A stretch of 64,000 nt of DNA from MAG-121220-bin8 sp002700465 (GTDB lineage: Bacteria; Bacteroidota; Bacteroidia; Flavobacteriales; Flavobacteriaceae): positions 248,001 through 312,000 of the forward strand of contig CALSTO010000002.1 in NCBI GenBank assembly GCA_943789295.1, written 5' to 3'. Below are positions 30,686 to 39,500 of this stretch, piece after piece (within the stretch, counting starts at the first letter, position 1; the number at the start of each line of letters is the position of its first letter). The position numbers and the translations under genes were made by a program. Under the pieces are notes generated by a model. The model had not been told where the DNA came from. It was given only the letters and a program-made list of their open reading frames with translations, and made no database searches.

Positions 30686-31762
30686 TTGAAAATTTTAGAT
30701 AACTATATTATTAAAAAATATTTGATAACATTCACTTCAATGTTATTACTATTTATTCCAATTGGAATTTTAGTTGATCTTTCTGAAAAAATAGATAAAT
30801 TAAAAGAATTTGATGTTCCGTTTAATGAAATTGTAGATTATTATTCAAATTTTGTTTGGTATTTTGGTAATACTCTTTATCCAATTTTTATTTTTTTAGC
30901 TGTAATATGGTTTACATCAAAAATAGCTAATAATTCTGAGGTTATTGCCATTCTAAGTTCAGGCATCTCATTTAATAGATATTTAAAACCATTTATGATT
31001 GCAGCTTTTATTGTAGCTGTTTTCGCTCTCTTTTCAGGTATGTTTATAGTTCCAGAAAAGAATAAAAAATACAATGAGTTTCAGTATAAATATTTGAAAA
31101 AAAATAAAAAATCAAGAGAAACTTCTAAAATTTACAAACAAGTTAACGATAGCGATTTTATTTATGTAAGTAGTTATAATCCAACAAGAGAGATGGCTTA
31201 TGATTTTTCTTATGAAAAATTTGTAGATAATTCTTTAAGTTATAAAATAACTGCTCGTAATATTAGATGGATTTCTGAAGATAGTATATATAGATTAAAC
31301 GATTATTTTAAAAGAACCTTCAAGAATGACAAGCAGTTAATTGAATCTAAAAGAATTAAAGACACCATTTTCTCATTTAAAATAGATGAGCTTTCAAGTT
31401 TAAATTATATGGCAGAAACACAAAATTTCTTTCAGCTTAATAAATTCATTAATCAAGAAATTGAAAGTGGATCTCCATTAATAAATAATCATTTATTAGT
31501 TAGACATAAAAGATGGAGCATACCTTTTTCTACATTTGTATTAACTCTTTTAGCTGTCTCTGTTTCCTCATTTAAACGAAGGGAAGGAATGGGTATTAAT
31601 TTAGCATTTGGAATCATTACTGCTTTTACATTTGTCTTTTTTGATAAGTTTTTCTCAGTTATGGTAAGTAAATCAAATTTATCTCCTTTTTTAGGTGCGT
31701 GGATTCCTAATTTTGTTTTTCTCTTATTAGCTTTTTATTTTTTAAAAAATGCCAAAAAATAA
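30686..31762 (+). CDS. LptF/LptG family permease
   Basis: 358 residues, starting with a TTG at 30686 (KILDNYIIKKYLITFTSMLLLFIPIGILVDLSEKID), the family N-terminus. Three N-terminal and three C-terminal membrane spans flank a periplasmic beta-jellyroll-like domain (about 110-260). Part of the LptB2FG ABC machine that extracts LPS from the inner membrane. Which of F or G is not certain; the MKILD start and single gene fit LptG. Three bases after tgt, 14-base overlap with the EamA gene. Confidence 0.85.
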   Translation: MKILDNYIIKKYLITFTSMLLLFIPIGILVDLSEKIDKLKEFDVPFNEIVDYYSNFVWYFGNTLYPIFIFLAVIWFTSKIANNSEVIAILSSGISFNRYLKPFMIAAFIVAVFALFSGMFIVPEKNKKYNEFQYKYLKKNKKSRETSKIYKQVNDSDFIYVSSYNPTREMAYDFSYEKFVDNSLSYKITARNIRWISEDSIYRLNDYFKRTFKNDKQLIESKRIKDTIFSFKIDELSSLNYMAETQNFFQLNKFINQEIESGSPLINNHLLVRHKRWSIPFSTFVLTLLAVSVSSFKRREGMGINLAFGIITAFTFVFFDKFFSVMVSKSNLSPFLGAWIPNFVFLLLAFYFLKNAKK

Positions 31763-32633
31763 ACTAAAAAGCTTATTACATTTTCATTTTATAGTTTTCA
31801 TTTTTGGATTCACTGCAATATTAGGTTCACTAATTTCTGTTGACTCTTTAAGCTTAGTCTGGTATAGAATGTTAATTGCTTTAATTTTATTGTTGTTAAT
31901 TGCTTTAATTTTTAAAAAAAATATAAAAGTTTCAAAACAAATTCTCATAAAATTGCTATTCTGTGGAGTATTAATTTCTTTACATTGGATTACTTTTTTT
32001 CAAGCTATTAAGGTTTCTAATGTCTCGATTACTTTAAGTGTGCTTTCATTAGGTGCATTTTTAACTTCATTTTTAGAACCGTTTTTTTATAAACGGAAAA
32101 TAATTCCTTATGAAATTTTTTTAGGAATTTTTGTTGTAATTGGAACCTCTTTAATTTTTAAATCTCAATTTTATTATGTTGAAGGAATATTTTACGCTTT
32201 AATATCAGTCTTTCTCAGTGTAATTTTTGGATTAATCAATGGAAAGCTAATTGAAAATTCAAGTTCTTTGACAATAACTATTTATGAACTTTTAGGAGGT
32301 GTTTTATTAATTACTTTAATCTTAATATTTGTTGGTGATTTTAATACTGATTTTTTTAAAATTTCTAGTTCCGACTGGTTCTGGCTATTTTTATTAGGCT
32401 CCGTATGTACAGCTTATGCTTTTGTTGTTTCTGTAGAAGTTTTAAGACATTTATCCCCTTATTCATTAATGATATCCATTAATATGGAGCCAGTTTATGG
32501 AATTATTTTAGCAATTTTTATTCTAAATGAAAATACTCAATTATCAATAGAGTTTTATATTGGCTTTATTATAATTTTTATTTCTGTTATTTTAAATGGA
32601 ATTATAAAGCTTCGTAAAAATAAAATCATTTAA
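31749..32633 (+). CDS. EamA/DMT superfamily transporter
   Basis: 294 residues, almost entirely hydrophobic, with about ten membrane spans in two EamA repeats. The first repeat includes FGFTAILGSLISVDSLSLVWYRMLIALILLL and the second YELLGGVLLITLILIF through VLRHLSPYSLMISINMEPVYGIILAIFILNE. Exports a metabolite, type unknown. Overlaps lptG by 14 bases, so co-translated. Confidence 0.85.
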   Translation: MPKNKLKSLLHFHFIVFIFGFTAILGSLISVDSLSLVWYRMLIALILLLLIALIFKKNIKVSKQILIKLLFCGVLISLHWITFFQAIKVSNVSITLSVLSLGAFLTSFLEPFFYKRKIIPYEIFLGIFVVIGTSLIFKSQFYYVEGIFYALISVFLSVIFGLINGKLIENSSSLTITIYELLGGVLLITLILIFVGDFNTDFFKISSSDWFWLFLLGSVCTAYAFVVSVEVLRHLSPYSLMISINMEPVYGIILAIFILNENTQLSIEFYIGFIIIFISVILNGIIKLRKNKII

Positions 32634-32647
32634 TTTTTTTTTATTTA

Positions 32648-32655
32648 TATATTTG
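32648..32655 (+). promoter_or_regulatory. -7 box for accA
   Basis: TATATTTG, exact TAnnTTTG, 16 bases before the accA ATG. The upstream T-rich stretch has no TTTG at 17-23 bases. Confidence 0.45.
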
Positions 32656-32671
32656 AAAATATTTTAATAAT

Positions 32672-33625
32672 ATGGAATATTTAGATTTTGAATCTCCTTT
32701 AAAAGAATTAGAGGATCAACTAGCTGAATGTAAATTAATTGGTGAGAAATCTGAGGTGGATGTTTCAGAGACTTGTGAAAAATTATTAAAAAAAATTGAT
32801 ATTACTAAAAAAGATATTTATAAAAATATTACTCCTTGGCAAAGAGTACAATTATCAAGACATCCTTCTAGACCATATACGTTAGATTATATTCAAGCTT
32901 TAACAAATGGATCATTTTTAGAATTGCATGGTGATAGAAATATTGGCGATGATAAGGCCATGATTGGCGGGTTTGGAAAAATTGATGATCAATCTTTCCT
33001 ATTTATTGGACAGCAAAAGGGATATAACACTAAAACACGTCAATATCGTAATTTTGGAATGGCAAATCCTGAAGGATACAGAAAAGCATTAAGGCTTATG
33101 AAGTCTGCAGAAAAATTTAATATCCCCATTGTTACTTTAATTGATACACCAGGTGCTTTTCCAGGTTTAGAAGCTGAGGAAAGAGGTCAAGGAGAAGCCA
33201 TAGCACGTAATATATTTGAAATGTTTAATATTAGAACTCAAATTATTTCAATTGTAATAGGTGAAGGTGCTTCTGGGGGAGCTTTAGGAATTGCAGTTGG
33301 AGATCATGTAATGATGCTTGAAAATACATGGTATTCTGTAATATCTCCTGAATCTTGTTCTTCTATACTTTGGAGAAGTTGGGATTATAAAGAAAAAGCT
33401 GCTGAAGCCTTAAAATTAACTCCCAACGATATGAAAAAGAATAACTTAATTGACAAAATCATTCTTGAACCTTTGGGAGGTGCCCATAGCAATAGAGAAA
33501 AGATTTTTAAATCTGTTAAAAAAGCTATTATCAATTCATTTAATTTATTATCTCAAAAAAATTTAGATGATTTAATTAATGATAGAATGAATAAGTTTAC
33601 TTCGATGGGTGTGTTTGATGAATAA
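32672..33625 (+). CDS. accA: Acetyl-CoA carboxylase carboxyltransferase subunit alpha
   Basis: 317 residues: LDFESPLKELEDQLAE, VQLSRHPSRPYTLDYIQAL, FLELHGDRNIGDDKAMIGGFG, LIDTPGAFPGLEAEERGQGEAIARNI and IGEGASGGALGIAVGDHVMMLENTWYSVISPESC. Forms A2B2 with AccD to make malonyl-CoA for fatty acid synthesis. Full length. An AT-rich hairpin and T-run follow it before dnaB. Confidence 0.96.
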   Translation: MEYLDFESPLKELEDQLAECKLIGEKSEVDVSETCEKLLKKIDITKKDIYKNITPWQRVQLSRHPSRPYTLDYIQALTNGSFLELHGDRNIGDDKAMIGGFGKIDDQSFLFIGQQKGYNTKTRQYRNFGMANPEGYRKALRLMKSAEKFNIPIVTLIDTPGAFPGLEAEERGQGEAIARNIFEMFNIRTQIISIVIGEGASGGALGIAVGDHVMMLENTWYSVISPESCSSILWRSWDYKEKAAEALKLTPNDMKKNNLIDKIILEPLGGAHSNREKIFKSVKKAIINSFNLLSQKNLDDLINDRMNKFTSMGVFDE

Positions 33626-33655
33626 AAACTTCCAGATGTTAACAATTAATTTGAT

Positions 33656-33695
33656 TTATTAACAAATTATTGTTTGTTTAATAACCCTTTTTTTT
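33656..33695 (+). terminator. Hairpin with T-run between accA and dnaB
   Basis: TTATTAACAAA (33656-33666) pairs with TTTGTTTAATAA (33673-33684), 11 bp with one bulged T and a 6-base loop. CCC and an eight-base T-run follow (33688-33695). Fits an intrinsic terminator for accA with an unusually AT-rich stem. The arms also resemble weak DnaA boxes (TTATnnACA), so a replication-related site is an alternative. Confidence 0.5.
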
Positions 33696-33730
33696 AGCTA
33701 AATCTATTTTACTTTTTTTAAGTTAGTTGT

Positions 33731-35248
33731 ATGGAAAAAGTCAAACCAAATTTTGATAGATCTTTTAAAAAACCTCAGGTTGTTTCTTTTGAAAAAGGAA
33801 AACTTCCTCCTCAGGCTTTAGATTTAGAAGAAGTTGTTTTGGGTGCAATGATGATCGATAAGAAAGGTGTAGATGCTGTTATAGATATTTTACATTCAGA
33901 AGCTTTTTACAAAGAATCTCATCAATATATCTTTCAAAGTATAGTAAAGTTATTTGAAAATACTGAACCAATAGATTTATTAACAGTATCTACAAAACTG
34001 AAATCTGATGGTAAATTAGAAAAAGCTGGAGGAGATTATTATTTAGTTCAACTTACTCAAAAGGTATCATCATCTGCTCACATTGAATATCATGCTAGAA
34101 TTATATTACAAAAATATATACAAAGGAGTTTAATTAGAATTTCAACTGAAATTATAGAGGAGTCTTACGATGAAACAAAGGATGTTTTTAATTTGTTAGA
34201 TAAAGCAGAATCTAAACTTTATGATGTAACCCAAGGAAATATTAAAAAATCTACGGAAACTGCTCAAAGCTTAGTAATACAAGCAAAGAAAAAAATTGAA
34301 GAAATATCAAATAAAGATGGTCTTAGTGGAATTCCATCTGGTTTTTCAGACCTTGATAAATTAACCTCAGGATGGCAGCCAAGTGATTTAGTTATTATCG
34401 CAGCTCGTCCTGGAATGGGTAAAACTGCATTAACATTGTCTATGGCTAGAAATATTGCAGTAGCAAAAAATATTCCAATAGCATTTTTCTCTTTAGAAAT
34501 GTCCTCAATACAATTAATTACAAGACTTATTTCATCTGAAACTGGATTATCTTCTGAAAAATTAAGAACTGGTAACTTAGAAAAGTTTGAATGGGAACAA
34601 TTAAATGTAAAAGTATCTGCTTTAGAAAATGCTCCTTTGTTTATTGATGACACTCCTTCATTATCAATTTTTGACCTTAGAGCTAAAGCAAGAAGATTGT
34701 CATCCCAATACGGAATTAAACTTATTGTAATTGATTATCTTCAATTAATGACAGCTGGAGGATCAAATAAAAATGGTAACCGAGAACAGGAAATATCAAC
34801 TATTTCTAGAAACTTAAAAGCTTTAGCTAAAGAATTAGATGTTCCAGTTATTGCTTTATCTCAATTATCAAGGGCAGTTGAAACAAGAGGAGGGAGTAAA
34901 AGACCTATCCTTTCAGATTTAAGAGAATCTGGTGCAATTGAACAAGATGCGGATATCGTTTCTTTTATTTATAGACCTGAATATTATAAAATTGACGAGT
35001 GGGACGATGAAGAACGAACTCCATCTGCAGGTCAAGCAGAATTTATAGTTGCAAAACATAGGAATGGAGGTTTGAATAATATTAAACTCAAGTTTGTTTC
35101 TAACTTAGGAAAATTCGAAAATCTAGATAATTTTGAAACTCCATTTGAATACCAATCAAAAATAAATAAGGATAGTCTGAAAGTTAATCCAGATCAAGCT
35201 TTTGAAAGTGGTGGGTACAGAGATGATAATGAGGATATACCTTTTTAA
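33731..35248 (+). CDS. dnaB: Replicative DNA helicase DnaB
   Basis: 505 residues. N-terminal domain (ALDLEEVVLGAMMIDKKGVDAVIDIL), linker, then a RecA-like motor with Walker A AARPGMGKTALT near residue 225, LIVIDYLQLMTAG (Walker B) and SQLSRAVETRGGSKRPILSDLRESGAIEQDAD. Unwinds DNA at the fork; without dnaC, the DciA-like protein encoded at 18.8-19.1 kb is a candidate loader. Eight bases short of the convergent rplT. Confidence 0.96.
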   Translation: MEKVKPNFDRSFKKPQVVSFEKGKLPPQALDLEEVVLGAMMIDKKGVDAVIDILHSEAFYKESHQYIFQSIVKLFENTEPIDLLTVSTKLKSDGKLEKAGGDYYLVQLTQKVSSSAHIEYHARIILQKYIQRSLIRISTEIIEESYDETKDVFNLLDKAESKLYDVTQGNIKKSTETAQSLVIQAKKKIEEISNKDGLSGIPSGFSDLDKLTSGWQPSDLVIIAARPGMGKTALTLSMARNIAVAKNIPIAFFSLEMSSIQLITRLISSETGLSSEKLRTGNLEKFEWEQLNVKVSALENAPLFIDDTPSLSIFDLRAKARRLSSQYGIKLIVIDYLQLMTAGGSNKNGNREQEISTISRNLKALAKELDVPVIALSQLSRAVETRGGSKRPILSDLRESGAIEQDADIVSFIYRPEYYKIDEWDDEERTPSAGQAEFIVAKHRNGGLNNIKLKFVSNLGKFENLDNFETPFEYQSKINKDSLKVNPDQAFESGGYRDDNEDIPF

Positions 35249-35256
35249 ATAATCCC

Positions 35257-35601
35257 TTATTTTACTTTATTTACAATTTCTGTAAAAGCTTCAGGATTAT
35301 TCATTGCCAAGTCAGCTAAAACTTTTCTATTAATATCAATATTATTAGCTTTTAGTTTACCCATAAGTTCGGAATAAGATAATCCGTGTAACCTTGCTCC
35401 AGCATTTATTCTAGTAATCCAAAGTGCTCTAAATGTTCTTTTCTTGTTTTTTCTGTCTCTGTAAGCATATGTAAGACCTTTTTCAACAGCATTTTTAGCT
35501 ACTGTCCATACGTTCTTTCTTCTTCCGAAATATCCTTTAGCTTGTTTTAGAATTTTTTTTCTTCTTTGTCTTGAGGCAACTGAATTTACTGATCTAGGCA
35601 T
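35257..35601 (-). CDS. rplT: 50S ribosomal protein bL20
   Basis: 114 residues: MPRSVNSVASRQRRKKILKQAKGYFGRRKNVWTVAKNAVEKGLTYAYRDRKNKKRTFRALWITRINAGARLHGLSYSELM. Standard bL20, an early 23S assembly protein and, in other bacteria, the repressor of its own operon. Last gene of thrS-infC-rpmI-rplT. The 82-base spacer before it is long for this genome. Confidence 0.96.
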   Translation of the reverse strand: MPRSVNSVASRQRRKKILKQAKGYFGRRKNVWTVAKNAVEKGLTYAYRDRKNKKRTFRALWITRINAGARLHGLSYSELMGKLKANNIDINRKVLADLAMNNPEAFTEIVNKVK

Positions 35602-35683
35602 TTTATTTATTATTTTTTGGATTAGGTGTCACACATATGAACTTTAGACCTTTTTCCTGGTTAAACTTGTTTTATAAACCGTT
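35602..35683 (-). promoter_or_regulatory. rpmI-rplT spacer, possible bL20 autoregulatory site
   Basis: 82 bases, compared with gaps of 0-20 bases within other operons here. On the minus strand it holds GGTTTATAAAACAAGTTTAACC, then GGTCTAAAG and GTGTGACACC, GC-richer than neighbouring spacers. Short self-complementary pieces (GGTT/AACC, AGGT/ACCT, CATATG) could form a weak fold. In other phyla bL20 binds an mRNA mimic of its 23S site in this operon. A regulatory role here is inference only. Confidence 0.25.
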
Positions 35684-35881
35684 TTATTTCAAACGTAGTT
35701 GTTGTTTAATATTGTTGCTATCGCTGTCACTTACAAGCCCAGAGTGAGTTAGTTTTAACTTTCTCTTTTTTGATTTTTTTGTTAAAATGTGACTTTTAAA
35801 AGCGTGCTTTCTTTTAATTTTACCTGTTCCAGTAACTTTGAATCTTTTCTTAGCACTAGATTTTGTTTTCATTTTAGGCAT
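35684..35881 (-). CDS. rpmI: 50S ribosomal protein bL35
   Basis: 65 residues: MPKMKTKSSAKKRFKVTGTGKIKRKHAFKSHILTKKSKKRKLKLT, the standard very basic bL35. Between infC (14 bases upstream) and rplT, the usual order in this operon. Confidence 0.95.
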   Translation of the reverse strand: MPKMKTKSSAKKRFKVTGTGKIKRKHAFKSHILTKKSKKRKLKLTHSGLVSDSDSNNIKQQLRLK

Positions 35882-35895
35882 AACTTCTCTATTAT

Positions 35896-36447
35896 TTATT
35901 TCTTTGGGGCAACAAACATAATCATTTTTTTTCCTTCCATTGTAGGTAAGGACTCAACTTTTCCATATTCTTCTAATTCTTGAGCAAGTTTTAATAACAG
36001 TATCTGACCTTGTTCTTTAAAAATTATTGATCTTCCTTTAAAAAAAACATATGCTTTTAATTTAGCACCTTCTTTGAGAAACTTTATACCATGTTTTTTT
36101 TTAAATTGGTAATCATGTTCATCGGTTTGGGGACCAAATCTAATCTCTTTTACAATAACTTTAGTTGATTTTGCTTTTAATACTTTATCTCTTTTCTTTT
36201 GTTCATATAAAAACTTTTTATAATCTAATATTTTACAAACTGGTGGTGAAGCTTTTGGCGAAATTTCAACTAAATCTAATTCTAGTTCATTAGCTAAATC
36301 AATACCCTTTTGAAGTGGATATACTCCTACCTCAACGTTATTACCAACGAGTCTAATTTCATTAGCTCTAATAAATCCATTTATTTTATGAGGATTCTCT
36401 TTAATTACTCTAGCAGGTCTTCTGCTTCTTTTTCTTCTAATTGCTAT
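35896..36447 (-). CDS. infC: Translation initiation factor IF-3, non-canonical start
   Basis: Uninterrupted minus-strand frame I-A-I-R-R-K-R-S-R-R-P-A-R-V-I-K, then NPHKINGFIRANEIRLVGNN, LDLVEISPKASPPVCKILDYKKFLYEQ and HDYQFKKKHGIKFLKEGAKLKAYVFFKGRS, ending MIMFVAPKK. It is a complete IF-3. There is no ATG, GTG or TTG between the in-frame TAA upstream and the conserved AIRRKR. The start must be ATA (36447-36445, 183 residues) or ATT (36441-36439, 181 residues). AUU initiation and self-repression are known for infC in E. coli. Lies 18 bases after thrS. Confidence 0.93.
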   Translation of the reverse strand: MAIRRKRSRRPARVIKENPHKINGFIRANEIRLVGNNVEVGVYPLQKGIDLANELELDLVEISPKASPPVCKILDYKKFLYEQKKRDKVLKAKSTKVIVKEIRFGPQTDEHDYQFKKKHGIKFLKEGAKLKAYVFFKGRSIIFKEQGQILLLKLAQELEEYGKVESLPTMEGKKMIMFVAPKK

Positions 36448-36465
36448 AGCTGTAAGTTTAAATTA

Positions 36466-38406
36466 TTAAAAATCTTTTATTGTTTCAATTGTTTTTTTCT
36501 TTAAAAAGTGAGTAAAATCATCGATACTCATTTTTCCAATGTCCTTTCCGCCGTGCGCTCTTATAGGAAATATTTCATCTTTAACTTCTTCATCACCAAT
36601 AATTAACATAAAGGGAACTTTGTTAAGTTCTGATTCACGTATTTTTTTTCCTACTGTCTCGCTTCTATCATCTACAGTGGCGCGAATTTCGTCATTTTCT
36701 AGTAATTTTAAAACTTTTTCGCTATATATTTTGTGTTTTTCTCCAACAGGTATAATAGATACTTGATTCGTAGTTAACCATAAAGGAAAATTACCACCAG
36801 TATGTTCTATTAAAATAGCTATGAACCTTTCTAAACTTCCAAAAGGAGCTCTGTGAATCATTACCGGTCTTTGTGATTGATTATTTTTGTCAACATAAGT
36901 TAAATCAAATCTTTCAGGAAGATTATAATCTACCTGAATTGTACCTAATTGCCACTCTCTTCCTAAAGCATCTTTAACCATAAAGTCTAATTTTGGTCCA
37001 TAAAATGCAGCTTCACCATATTCGATTTTATAATTTAAACCTTTTTCTTTAGTTGCGTTTACTATAGCATTTTCTGCTTCTTTCCAATTATCATCAGAAC
37101 CAATATATTTATCTTTATTTTTTGGATCTCTCAAAGAAACTTGAGCCTTAAAGTTTTCAAAACCAAGTGATTTAAAGACATATAATACTAAGTCTATTAC
37201 ATTTTTAAATTCAGAATTTAATTGTTCTTGAGAGCAAAAAATATGTGCATCATCCTGAGTAAAACCTCTAACTCTTGTTAATCCATGTAATTCACCACTT
37301 TGTTCATATCTATAAACTGTTCCAAATTCAGCATATCTTACAGGAAGTTCTTTATAACTCCATTGTTTTGCGTTGTACATTTCACAGTGATGTGGACAAT
37401 TCATGGGTTTTAATAAAAACTCTTCTCCATCTGCAGGGGTAGTTATTGGTTGAAAACTACTTTCTCCATATTTTTGATAATGACCAGAGGTCATATAAAG
37501 TTCTTTGTTACCTATATGAGGTGATATCACCTGTTTGTATCCAGCTTTTTTTTGAGCTTTTTTTAAGAAATTTTCTAATCTATCTCTTAACTCAGCTCCT
37601 TTTGGAAGCCATAATGGTAAACCTTGTCCTACTTTATTTGAGAATGTAAATAACTCTAATTCTTTTCCAAGCTTTCTATGATCTCTTTTTTTAGCTTCTT
37701 CGATAAGATTTAAATATTCTGTTAATTCTTTTTGTTTAGGAAATGAAATTCCGTAAACCCTGGTAAGTTGTTTATTATTTTGATCAGCTCTCCAATAGGC
37801 ACCTGCAACACTCATTAGTTTCACTGCTTTTATATGTCCGGTATGTGGAATATGACCCCCTCTACATAAATCTGTAAAATTATCGTGATCACAAAACGTT
37901 ATTTCTCCATCTTCTAAGTTTTCTATCAGTTCTACCTTGTATTGATTTTTTATACTTGAGTAATATTTTAAAGCAGATTTTTTTGAAATTGATCTAAGTT
38001 TAAATTCGTGTTTTTCTCTAGCAATTTCAATCATTCTTTTTTCTATTCTAGAAAAATCTTTCTCTGACATTGAATGCTCTCCAAAATCTACGTCATAATA
38101 GAATCCATTATTTATTGCAGGACCAATAGTAAGTTTTATATTTTTATAAAATTCCTTTAAAGTTTGTGCTAATATATGAGCTGAGGAATGCCAGAATGCT
38201 TTTTTTCCTTCAGAATCATTCCATGTGTAAAAAGTTAAATCTCCATTATCTTTAAGCTCAGTAACTGTTTCAATTATTTTTCCATTGAATTTTGCAGAAA
38301 TTATATTTCTAGCAAGTCCTTCGCTAATTGAAGATGCAATTTGAAAAGGTGTTATTCTAGATTCATATGATCTAGTAGCTCCATCTGGAAATTTAATTTC
38401 AATCAT
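36466..38406 (-). CDS. thrS: Threonyl-tRNA synthetase
   Basis: 646 residues: TGS domain (MIEIKFPDGATRSYESRITPFQIA), the editing domain with HSSAHILAQTLKEFY (HxxxH) and CRGGHIPHTG, class II motifs with HCEMYNAKQWSYKELPVRYAEFGTVYRYEQSGELHGLTRVRGFTQDDAHIFC, and MIHRAPFGSLERFIAILIEH. C-terminal anticodon domain present. First gene of thrS-infC-rpmI-rplT with its own promoter. Confidence 0.97.
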   Translation of the reverse strand: MIEIKFPDGATRSYESRITPFQIASSISEGLARNIISAKFNGKIIETVTELKDNGDLTFYTWNDSEGKKAFWHSSAHILAQTLKEFYKNIKLTIGPAINNGFYYDVDFGEHSMSEKDFSRIEKRMIEIAREKHEFKLRSISKKSALKYYSSIKNQYKVELIENLEDGEITFCDHDNFTDLCRGGHIPHTGHIKAVKLMSVAGAYWRADQNNKQLTRVYGISFPKQKELTEYLNLIEEAKKRDHRKLGKELELFTFSNKVGQGLPLWLPKGAELRDRLENFLKKAQKKAGYKQVISPHIGNKELYMTSGHYQKYGESSFQPITTPADGEEFLLKPMNCPHHCEMYNAKQWSYKELPVRYAEFGTVYRYEQSGELHGLTRVRGFTQDDAHIFCSQEQLNSEFKNVIDLVLYVFKSLGFENFKAQVSLRDPKNKDKYIGSDDNWKEAENAIVNATKEKGLNYKIEYGEAAFYGPKLDFMVKDALGREWQLGTIQVDYNLPERFDLTYVDKNNQSQRPVMIHRAPFGSLERFIAILIEHTGGNFPLWLTTNQVSIIPVGEKHKIYSEKVLKLLENDEIRATVDDRSETVGKKIRESELNKVPFMLIIGDEEVKDEIFPIRAHGGKDIGKMSIDDFTHFLKKKTIETIKDF

Positions 38407-38426
38407 TTGTAAAAAAAATATTATTA

Positions 38427-38456
38427 CAAAGATAATATCATTGAATTACTTAACAA
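38427..38456 (-). promoter_or_regulatory. Promoter of thrS-infC-rpmI-rplT
   Basis: On the minus strand TTG (38456-38454), a 19-base spacer, then TATCTTTG (38434-38427). A full match, giving a leader of roughly 15 bases before the thrS ATG at 38406. This leaves no room for a T-box or operator RNA upstream of thrS. Confidence 0.7.
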
Positions 38457-38457
38457 C

Positions 38458-38682
38458 TTAACTGTCTTTTTTTTTAAATATAGAATCTACAATATTTTTT
38501 AAACCTCTAATACCTTGAACAATAGCTATTATACATATTATTATACTAATTGAAAAAACAATATTAAACCATGGGTGATCCTCATTTTTTAATGACTGAA
38601 ACATTAATGTAGGACCTAGGAACATAAAAAAAAAGGACAATATTACCTGCTTAAAACCTTTAGAAAATAGATTTTTTTTCAT
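38458..38682 (-). CDS. DUF6095 family small membrane protein
   Basis: 74 residues with two membrane spans: FKQVILSFFFMFLGPTLMFQSL and NIVFSISIIICIIAIVQGIRGL, charged ends. Matches the small DUF6095 family of Flavobacteriia; function unknown. Overlaps murQ by ATGA, so probably co-translated with it. Confidence 0.7.
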   Translation of the reverse strand: MKKNLFSKGFKQVILSFFFMFLGPTLMFQSLKNEDHPWFNIVFSISIIICIIAIVQGIRGLKNIVDSIFKKKDS

Positions 38683-39491
38683 TTTATATGACTATTAATT
38701 GCTTTTCTAACACTTTTATGAATATTTAAAAGCTCACTTGCCTTTTTTTCATTTACTAATAAGGTATTCATGATAATATTTTTTCCTCTGTTTACTAATT
38801 TATCATTTGAAAGTTGCATGTCTACCATTTTATTTCCCTTAATTTTACCAATCTTAATCATTGATATTGTGGAAATCATATTTAGTACCAATTTTTGAGC
38901 AGTTCCAGCTTTCATTCTTGAACTTCCAGTTACTACTTCGGGACCGACATTGATTTCAATTGGGTATTTACAAGCTAAAGATAACGGACTTCCTGGATTA
39001 CACGTTATACACCCTGAAGGTATGTTGTTTTTATTGCAATTACTTATAGCACCTAAAACATATGGAGTAGTTCCTGATGCAGCAATTCCAATTACAAAAT
39101 CTTTTTTGTTAATAGTATGTTCTAATAAATCTTCCCATCCTTTCATGGGTTCATCTTCAGCATTTTCAATACTTTTTCTTATTGCTTTATCTCCACCTGC
39201 TATGATTCCGTTAACAAGAGTGTTCTCAACTCCAAAAGTTGGAGGACACTCAGAGGCATCAACTACACCTAATCTTCCACTTGTTCCTGATCCAATGTAA
39301 AAAAGTCTTCCTCCTTTACTAATTTGTTCAATTACTTTTAAAATTAAATTATTTATATTATTTAATTCTTTTTGAACATTATAAGCAACACTTTTATCTT
39401 CCTTGTTAATTATTTCTAACAATTCCAAAGACGATTTTAATTCTAAATCATCATAATTTGAATTCGATTCTGTTATTTTTTCAAAACTCAT
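38679..39491 (-). CDS. murQ: N-acetylmuramic acid 6-phosphate etherase
   Basis: 270 residues with a SIS sugar-phosphate fold: GGRLFYIGSGTSGRLGVVDASECPPTFGV, GIIAGGDKAIRKSIENAEDEP, GIAASGTTPYVLGAI and EVVTGSSRMKAGTAQKLVLNMIST. Cleaves the lactyl ether of MurNAc-6-P to GlcNAc-6-P during peptidoglycan recycling. No anmK or nagA nearby. Downstream of the DUF4249/TonB pair on the same strand. Confidence 0.95.
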   Translation of the reverse strand: MSFEKITESNSNYDDLELKSSLELLEIINKEDKSVAYNVQKELNNINNLILKVIEQISKGGRLFYIGSGTSGRLGVVDASECPPTFGVENTLVNGIIAGGDKAIRKSIENAEDEPMKGWEDLLEHTINKKDFVIGIAASGTTPYVLGAISNCNKNNIPSGCITCNPGSPLSLACKYPIEINVGPEVVTGSSRMKAGTAQKLVLNMISTISMIKIGKIKGNKMVDMQLSNDKLVNRGKNIIMNTLLVNEKKASELLNIHKSVRKAINSHIK

Positions 39492-39500
39492 AAATTATTT

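Noticed and set aside
38950..39300. 116-residue ORF antisense to murQ
   Set aside because: A shadow of the murQ coding frame without recognisable domains or a signal sequence.
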